From Elysia chlorotica (taxonomy: Eukaryota; Mollusca; Gastropoda; Plakobranchidae): 64,000 nucleotides of DNA. Within the stretch, counting starts at the first letter, position 1. Every line of letters starts with the position of its first letter. The notes under the pieces are model-generated. The model was not told where the DNA came from and did not search any database. It was given only the letters and a program-made list of their open reading frames with translations. Location: positions 899,455 through 963,454 of the forward strand of contig RQTK01000033.1 in the NCBI GenBank assembly GCA_003991915.1, written 5' to 3'. Of this stretch, positions 58,111 to 64,000 are shown piece by piece. The translations under genes were made by a program, and so were the position numbers.

Positions 58111-58849
58111 GAGTCATCGCGCCTCTTAAAATGCCTGGTATAACAGTGCTTTTCTTAGAAAATATATCAGATCTGACATTGCCCGATAACAGTACATTCT
58201 CTTTGCGCGACTTTTTTCATTAATGTAGTCTCATCATAACTTGTTTTAGGTTTCATTTTTTTTTTAGTTATTTACAAACCTCAATTGGAGGTAATTATCG
58301 ATCTATAGGTTCTGCTCTTTAAAAAAAAGTTAAAGTCACCTCCACGCACCATTTTTCCCTTTACCTACTTTCCCATCCCTTTATCCAACAGCCTTCACAT
58401 TATTCTCCATGCGTCGCGTGGCGTCATGGACTTTGCTCCTGACCAATCATTCCGCATCTTTGGAATTGACCCAGTCGTTTACTATAATTAGTCGTTCGTT
58501 ATCGGCGATATCATTCTCACATACTCACTTACCCATCATGCGTTACAACTTGACAGCTCGATCTGGGTGAATTCTACATTGAGACCTTGCCACATAATGT
58601 GCACACGCCACCACCCAACCCACAGCATGTATTAAATTTTTTTTACTGTGTATTGTAATCACAGAGGGTCGGTGTCTTTTCACTGGACGGTTTGTCACGA
58701 AATACCAATATCTGAACTTGGATAACAAAATCTCTTTTTTACAACTTTCTCTAACTTTCACGCTTTGTATATGGCCTTTTATTCAACTTCTTTAAACAGC
58801 TCATGTTGCCACCGCCTCTCCTCTGACATCAGAGTCTATCCTCCAAGCA
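58111..58849. other. AT-rich non-coding stretch
   Basis: Nothing recognised. Confidence 0.5.
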
Positions 58850-59345
58850 TTGTCTCACTCGAATGACATACTAAAGATAGCTGATTCAATTAAAGGGGTT
58901 TTCCCCTTAAATAGTGGCAGCCGTTCAGGTTGATTGCCTAGTTCAAAGTCATGAAGTCAACTTTAAATGAGTACTTGAACCGCAGCAATACAAATACTGC
59001 AAGCTGTTCTTGTCTATCATTCTGTCGATGTCCTTCACTGAGAAATCCGCGTGCTGGTTCATGGTAAGAACAAAATGTGACCCTCAAATAAGGGCGCTCA
59101 GCCGCTCCCATCCATGATTACTCAGATCCACGAAGGTCACATGACACCAAGCGGGGCTTAGTAAGAAAGAACTGCAACGGACTGTAAACTTAGTCATAAA
59201 TCAACACTCTTCAGTCTCCATTGTAATTAGATCTAGACCTAGATCTACGTCTCGGACTTCACTGTGAGCGCATGCGCGGTTGTGGCCAGTCTGTTCGTGA
59301 GAAATGCGATAAGCATTTTCTGCTAAATCTGGCTCTTGCGAAGTA
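58850..59345 (+). promoter_or_regulatory. Candidate promoter/5' exon block for the downstream gene
   Basis: GGGGTTTTCCCC at 58895-58906 is a kappa-B-type site in a perfect dyad. A donor-like TTCATG followed by GTAAGA lies at 59064; its ATG (59061-59063) would also be in frame with the signal-peptide exon. GCGCATGCGC at 59268-59277 matches the NRF1 palindrome. A CTAGACCTAGATC element lies at 59231-59243. The block is 3.6-4.1 kb upstream of the exon at 62963. The link to that gene is inference. Confidence 0.3.
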
Positions 59346-59560
59346 TGTGGAGAAAGGGTGCGACTGGTGTTGAAAGATGCTCAAGGTCGGGGTATATTTG
59401 GTTTTAGATTGCTGCAGTAAAAGAAAGAAAAAATAATCGCGGTATTTTTATGAGTTTAACCGGTTGTTTTCTGTATAATTATAACCTATAGTAAGTTTGT
59501 TTAAATCGATATGTTCCTTTTGGGTTACAAGTCGAAAGATATGAAAAGTCGGATAATACA
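59346..59560. other. Non-coding stretch
   Basis: Nothing recognised. Confidence 0.5.
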
Positions 59561-59562
59561 TC

Positions 59563-59563
<1 letters not shown>

Positions 59564-59649
<86 letters not shown>

Positions 59650-59695
59650 CCTATCTATCTATGTATCCATATATCTATCTATCTATCTATCTATA

Positions 59696-59782
<87 letters not shown>

Positions 59783-60110
59783 TTATCTACCTATCTATTT
59801 ATACATATATACATATCTTACTCGCCCGCTTTCTTCTCTATGCCGAAATAATTTCTCTATCCTTCTCTCGCTCTGTCTCTCTTTCTGTCTCTCTGTATAT
59901 TTCTATCTATCTATTTATTATTATTATTATTATATCTATTTACCTATATATCTATCGATCGATCGTTCGATCTGTCTACTCATCTTTCTATCTATATCTC
60001 TTTCATCTCTCATCTATCTCTCTTCCATCTGTCTATCTGTCTATCTATTATATACCCACCTATCTGTCTATATATCTATCCATCTATCCATCTATCTTTG
60101 TCAATTTAGA
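59564..60110. repeat. Compound CT and TATC microsatellite
   Basis: Perfect CT run of about 80 bases (59565-59645), TATC units with variants to about 59800, CT-rich patches, a TTA run near 59917-59932, and further imperfect TATC/TATCC units. The 231-codon open frame across it is an artefact. Confidence 0.97.
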
Positions 60111-61974
60111 TTACCTTATTATCCTCCTCTCGTTCTTTCTTACCCTGGTGTATTTCTATCTTTCCTTTTAAATAATCTTAGTCCGTCTTTATTCCCTCTC
60201 GCTTGACTTCTCTCCTCAGAGAAAATTATACTGAATTACTGTTTGCGTTGTCTTGGTGAATTTGAAAAGGAAAGAATTATCAGTTTTCCTCTTTACAATC
60301 ATTAAATACTTCAGTATTCGTAAATCACTGCATTCAATTCTTAACGTTAGTTCATATAGAACAATCGTCCACTACAAAATAATCTCTTTGGTATCTTCAG
60401 TTTGCACTGTATATACATGACAATCAAACAGTAAAGAAATCAAATGAACCCCCGCCCCCGCAGTTTTCTCGATTACTGTTGTTTTAACCCTCCCCGATTC
60501 ATTTTCCTTTTAAAGTTTATTTTCGATTAACGATCTGTATTTGATTATTTCTGCTTTCTTGGTTTTATTCACTGGATGAAATCTATGTAAGCTCTTTGGT
60601 TATTTAGAACATTCGGTGCTCAAAATAATTTGGTGTTTTATAATCCTTGACGCCCATTTTGTTTGTTCGAAGGTCGAATTTTTTTTTAAGCGAATTATAA
60701 GAAGAATTAAAATTAATATTAACGCGAAGTGTATTCTTTTATCAAAACAGCTAACCTAGACATAAATTTTCGGAAGCGAATATCAAACATTGCACTATTA
60801 TAAGGGCTCGTAATCTATGATAAAACTTATGGTCTAAAATATTGCCAGGGCGTCTGGATCAATTTATATAACTATGAATTTAAGACTAGGTGTAGAAAGG
60901 CTGAAACATCAACCTTTAAAATAAAAATTGTATACTACAGTTGATTTTGTAGCTATTTACTGATCGTTGTTTTTGAATTATACTTTATGAATTGAGTAAC
61001 GTTCTACTTCTGTCAAAATCTCTGTAACAAGAGAACAAAGAGAGATGTCACTGGTGGATTTCAAAGTCTGCGAACAAGTAGAGCCATCTTCATCATCTCT
61101 AAACTACGAGTAGTAGTATAATTATTTGATTATTATATTTAGTCGCAGTTCACCGAGGCCCAGACTATTCGGAGAAAGATTATCCTGTCCCATTGACTAT
61201 TTTTCCATACAATCAGGACAGTCCTGAAGGAAGTCGGTATTTTTAGGACAAGTAAGTTAGCAATATATAGGGCAAGTGACATCGTGACCTTTTCTCCCTT
61301 AATGGAACCAAAGGACATACCTGACAATAAAACGCATCATGGTTATTAAGTTAGCTTACAAAGCGAGTTTCTTTCAACATGATAATAATAACCATTCCAT
61401 AATTTTTAAGTGGAAGGTTCTAGATAAAATCGTGCGATTATTTAGAAAGAGGACGCCTAGAATTATAATTTAAATTAAAATAAGTTTAAACATGTGGATT
61501 ATAAAGTTACATGACATCTATAAAACACTTCTTGGAAAAGTTAAGAAATGGCCAAAGTTCATAGCAATCTTAACGTGTCGTCTCGAGAAGAAATAAGCTA
61601 ATCAAAAATGTTAACAAGATAATAAAATGTAGTTGTTTAAGTATGAAGCATCTGTTATGGTATCACGAACAAACTTATAAACTTTATATCATTACACGCT
61701 GTTAAATGAGAATAAGATACATGCCATAGCGGGTTTTTGTAGAATAAAGATACAATTAAATGAAACTCTACATAACTATTTTATATTTCCACTTTACCTT
61801 TTCTTAACCGGCTACCCAGCCCAGATAACTAAAGAGGTTTTACACTAAGAGGATTATCTTTATTGTAATTAGGTGTCAATCAAGCTATCACCTTCTAAAA
61901 TAGCCTACTTTGTAACTTGAAGTGTGCTTGTAGTCTACGACCACCCATTGTAGCACACACGTTTCTGACAATTA
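60111..61974. other. AT-rich non-coding stretch
   Basis: Nothing recognised. Confidence 0.5.
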
Positions 61975-62006
<32 letters not shown>

Positions 62007-62022
62007 GTTCTCTCTCGCTAGA
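61975..62022. repeat. Short CT microsatellite
   Basis: CT units with two interruptions. Confidence 0.9.
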
Positions 62023-62412
62023 ATTATACGGTCCTGTGCTTTATAAAAGTCAACGTAACTTTAAGACTCACGGAGAAATATAGGGAGGGATCTAAAAACA
62101 ATGACTGTAGATGGATGTACCCTTTTCCAATAAAATGGCTAAATGTACATATTGGCGAGAGATATCAATAGGTATTAGGACTCGAGGTAATTAGGCTTCA
62201 GATTTGGAATAATCTTAACATGTCGTTGCTCGTTTGTTGTTGTTGTTTTTTGTGTGTATTTTTGTTCAATTTGCAGCTATCTATTTCTTTTCTTAAATAG
62301 TTTTTAAAAAGGCTTCCAATGATTGAACAAAAAGGTGACAATGACGATTTTCTGTCAATCGAAACTTGTTTCTCTTTACTTTTCCCCGGATCTAAGGAAT
62401 CAGCCTTCTAGT
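62023..62412. other. Non-coding stretch
   Basis: Contains a short GTT run near 62236-62250. Nothing else. Confidence 0.5.
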
Positions 62413-62417
62413 CGAAC

Positions 62418-62419
62418 TT

Positions 62420-62452
<33 letters not shown>

Positions 62453-62545
62453 TGTTGTTGTTTTTTGTTGTTGTTGTTGTTGTTTTTTTTTGGTTGTTGT
62501 TTTTTTTTTGTTGTTGTTTTTTTTTTTTTGTTGTTTTTTTGGGTG
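62418..62545. repeat. GTT and poly-T tract
   Basis: GTT units alternating with T runs of 6-12. Poly-Val/Leu and Thr/Lys frames here are artefacts. Confidence 0.95.
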
Positions 62546-62962
62546 GTGGGCTGTAAGTACAACGTTGCGGTAGTTTACAACTCATCGTAAAAATATGCGA
62601 ATTAGAGGTTTACGACAAGCCGCAAGCTACCGCTACGTTATTCTTATAGCGGAGTTACCCGGTTTGAAAACAGACCAACTTGGGCATTGGTTATTCAAGC
62701 AATAGAATTTAGGCTCAGTGCAACTTTGACCCTGTTTAATTAAAGTCCCTGCTTTAAGACAAGAACGATACAGTGCTTAGATAGCAGGATGGTTGATGGT
62801 TCTTTTTCATGTAGACGAAATTTTAGTTTAAACCCAAAATTAATTAAATTGATAAGTATGTGGCATTTAAACCTGCTGTTTACGTATGACTTTTTCAGCC
62901 TTTTTTCTTTTTCGTTTAAAGTACTAGTGCCTAAATCTTTTGCTTTATTTATTATATTTCAG
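62546..62962. other. Putative intron end upstream of signal-peptide exon
   Basis: AT-rich. The last 30 bases are T-rich (TTTGCTTTATTTATTATATTTCAG) and form a good polypyrimidine tract and acceptor at 62961-62962. The exon frame runs back open to 62789, but this upstream part has the composition of intron. Confidence 0.55.
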
Positions 62963-63061
62963 ATTAGAAGAAGGATGTCGCTTTCACAAGTTTTATTGAC
63001 TACGCTTGGAGTTCTATCGTTACTCACAGATCATGCACCAAGAGTCTCAGCACTAAACAGG
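62963..63061 (+). CDS. Signal-peptide exon of a secreted or membrane protein
   Basis: A 99-base exon lies between a strong acceptor (TTATATTTCAG ending 62962) and a strong donor (AGG followed by GTAAGA at 63062). After 12 bases comes ATG at 62975 with A at -3, then 29 codons ending in phase 0. The peptide begins Met-Ser-Leu-Ser-Gln, has a hydrophobic core at residues 6-17 (Val-Leu-Leu to Leu-Leu), a polar segment with Pro22 and Arg23, and a likely cleavage after Val24-Ser25-Ala26, leaving Leu-Asn-Arg. This is the layout of a secretory signal peptide. The mature protein is encoded beyond the window, so its function cannot be told. The 12 bases before ATG are 5' UTR, or coding if an upstream in-frame start is used. 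Confidence 0.7.
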
Positions 63062-64000
63062 GTAAGACTAACATTGACCTTGTTCTTCCACCTGAAAACT
63101 TTATCCCCATGTCGAGCATGGCTTTCTATGTGGTCCATTTTCGTTATTCTAAAAACGCAGGTACCCTATATATTGGAAATATGAGTTTTGCCAAGACAAA
63201 AATATAGGGTTTATTTTCTGGTTAAATAAACTTTTCAATTTACGTAGATTTTATAATAAGAATTTTTCTTACGAAACACTGACTTTTGTTTATTAAGCCG
63301 AGCCCATGAATATTCAATACATTTTTTTCATTAAATTAATCCATTTTATCAGGCGGTGCCTTTCAATTCTCAACGATTGATCATGCTCAATAATAAAGTT
63401 AGTAACTAGTTTTGATTAGGTTTTCTTATTTTACATATAGAGTAAACTTCGTTATCTGGGAGTAGGACTTTAGAGGCGAATCTTTTCCAAATGGACGAAA
63501 ATAGCCAAGTGTGATAACGATGACCCATCAGTTGACTCCTAGAGCCTCCCGGAATAAATCTGATAGAAAAATTCAATAGGACTTTGCGTAAGTCCCGAGA
63601 GTTTCATCCAAGAACTCTTCAAGCAATTCCACCCTGGACCCAACAAATGATGTGTCTTCCCTATGCCGAATCAAACTGAGAACCAAAATAACTCCAAATA
63701 GTGAGAGTTGTCACTACTGTATAATCTCACTGCGATTGTTTCCTAATACCTTCAGTCATTACTTCTCTCCCGAGTGATCTGTCCCTGCTAAGGGAGATAA
63801 CGACGGAGGAGGGGGGAAACTATCAATGTCAAGGGAGGCAACTGAAGTAGGTGACGGCTGGAATCCGACGCCGGCGGCAAGTGGTGCTTGTGCTACTGTC
63901 TATCTTGTCGAGGGGGAGACAACCTGGAAGTGTCTGGGTTGGGAGATGCGAACTTACAAATCTTTATTGTTACGAAAACATTGGTGTCTTTAGATATACA
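63062..64000 (+). other. Start of intron downstream of signal-peptide exon
   Basis: Begins with the donor GTAAGA. It is AT-rich to about 63450, then of higher complexity. The end contains three related words AAGGGAGATAAC (63790-63801), AAGGGAGGCAAC (63831-63842) and AGGGGGAGACAAC (63911-63923). No further exon was recognised before the window ends. Confidence 0.5.

Noticed and set aside
59511..60206. 231-codon open frame, the longest in the window
   Set aside because: Most of it is the translation of CT and TATC microsatellites; no complex coding sequence.

Overview
The window looks like non-coding DNA from a eukaryotic nuclear genome, most likely an animal and probably a mollusc. The evidence is AT-rich sequence with no dense coding, long CT/GA and TATC microsatellites, GT-AG splice-like signals, a tRNA-derived SINE family, and degenerate non-LTR retrotransposon (LINE) pieces. 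The molluscan assignment rests on the AAGGGAGATAAC-type motif (768-780, 63790-63801 and variants), which I recall as very common in molluscan DNA, and on the general look of the SINEs. No species can be named from this window.

The one coding feature I trust is near the right edge. Exon 62963-63061 has a good acceptor, an ATG and a complete signal peptide, and ends at a strong donor. It is the first or second exon of a secreted or membrane protein on the + strand, whose remaining exons lie beyond base 64000. Everything to its left is intergenic sequence or a long 5' intron. Candidate 5' exons or promoters for this gene are a CG-rich block at 41815-42214 and a block at 58850-59345 holding a kappa-B-like site, a GTAAGA donor and an NRF1-like site. 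A second possible gene start, with an ATG in good context and a GTGAGT donor, is at 46946-47031. Three internal stretches (20486-20556, 36127-36252, 51579-51746) are open and splice-flanked but could be chance.

Layout: 1-5.3 kb AT-rich filler with one GC-richer block; 5.8-7.3 kb a candidate conserved non-coding block and SINEs; 9.4-10.3 kb TATC tract, a 64-bp-period duplication and tRNA-like SINE heads; 10.8-17.1 kb several isolated GC-rich islands, one with a CTCF-like motif; 18.5-24.5 kb LINE fragments and microsatellites; 28.8-30 kb a local duplication and two SINEs, one with a perfect 10-bp target duplication; 33-34.4 kb a perfect hairpin, a GC island and a 26-bp perfect palindrome; 38.9-42.7 kb SINE tail, minisatellite, a SINE with a perfect 12-bp target duplication and CG-rich blocks; 43.6-47.6 kb very long microsatellites around the second candidate gene start; 47.7-48.3 and 53.7-55.3 kb diverged tandem duplications; 55.5-59.3 kb candidate regulatory islands; 59.5-62.5 kb long CT/TATC/GTT tracts; then the signal-peptide exon.

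Most long open frames here are microsatellite translations (Leu-Ser, Tyr-Leu-Ser-Ile, poly-Thr, Arg-Glu) or frames across SINEs and were not called as genes. No rRNA, functional tRNA, CRISPR, operon or virus-like gene was seen.
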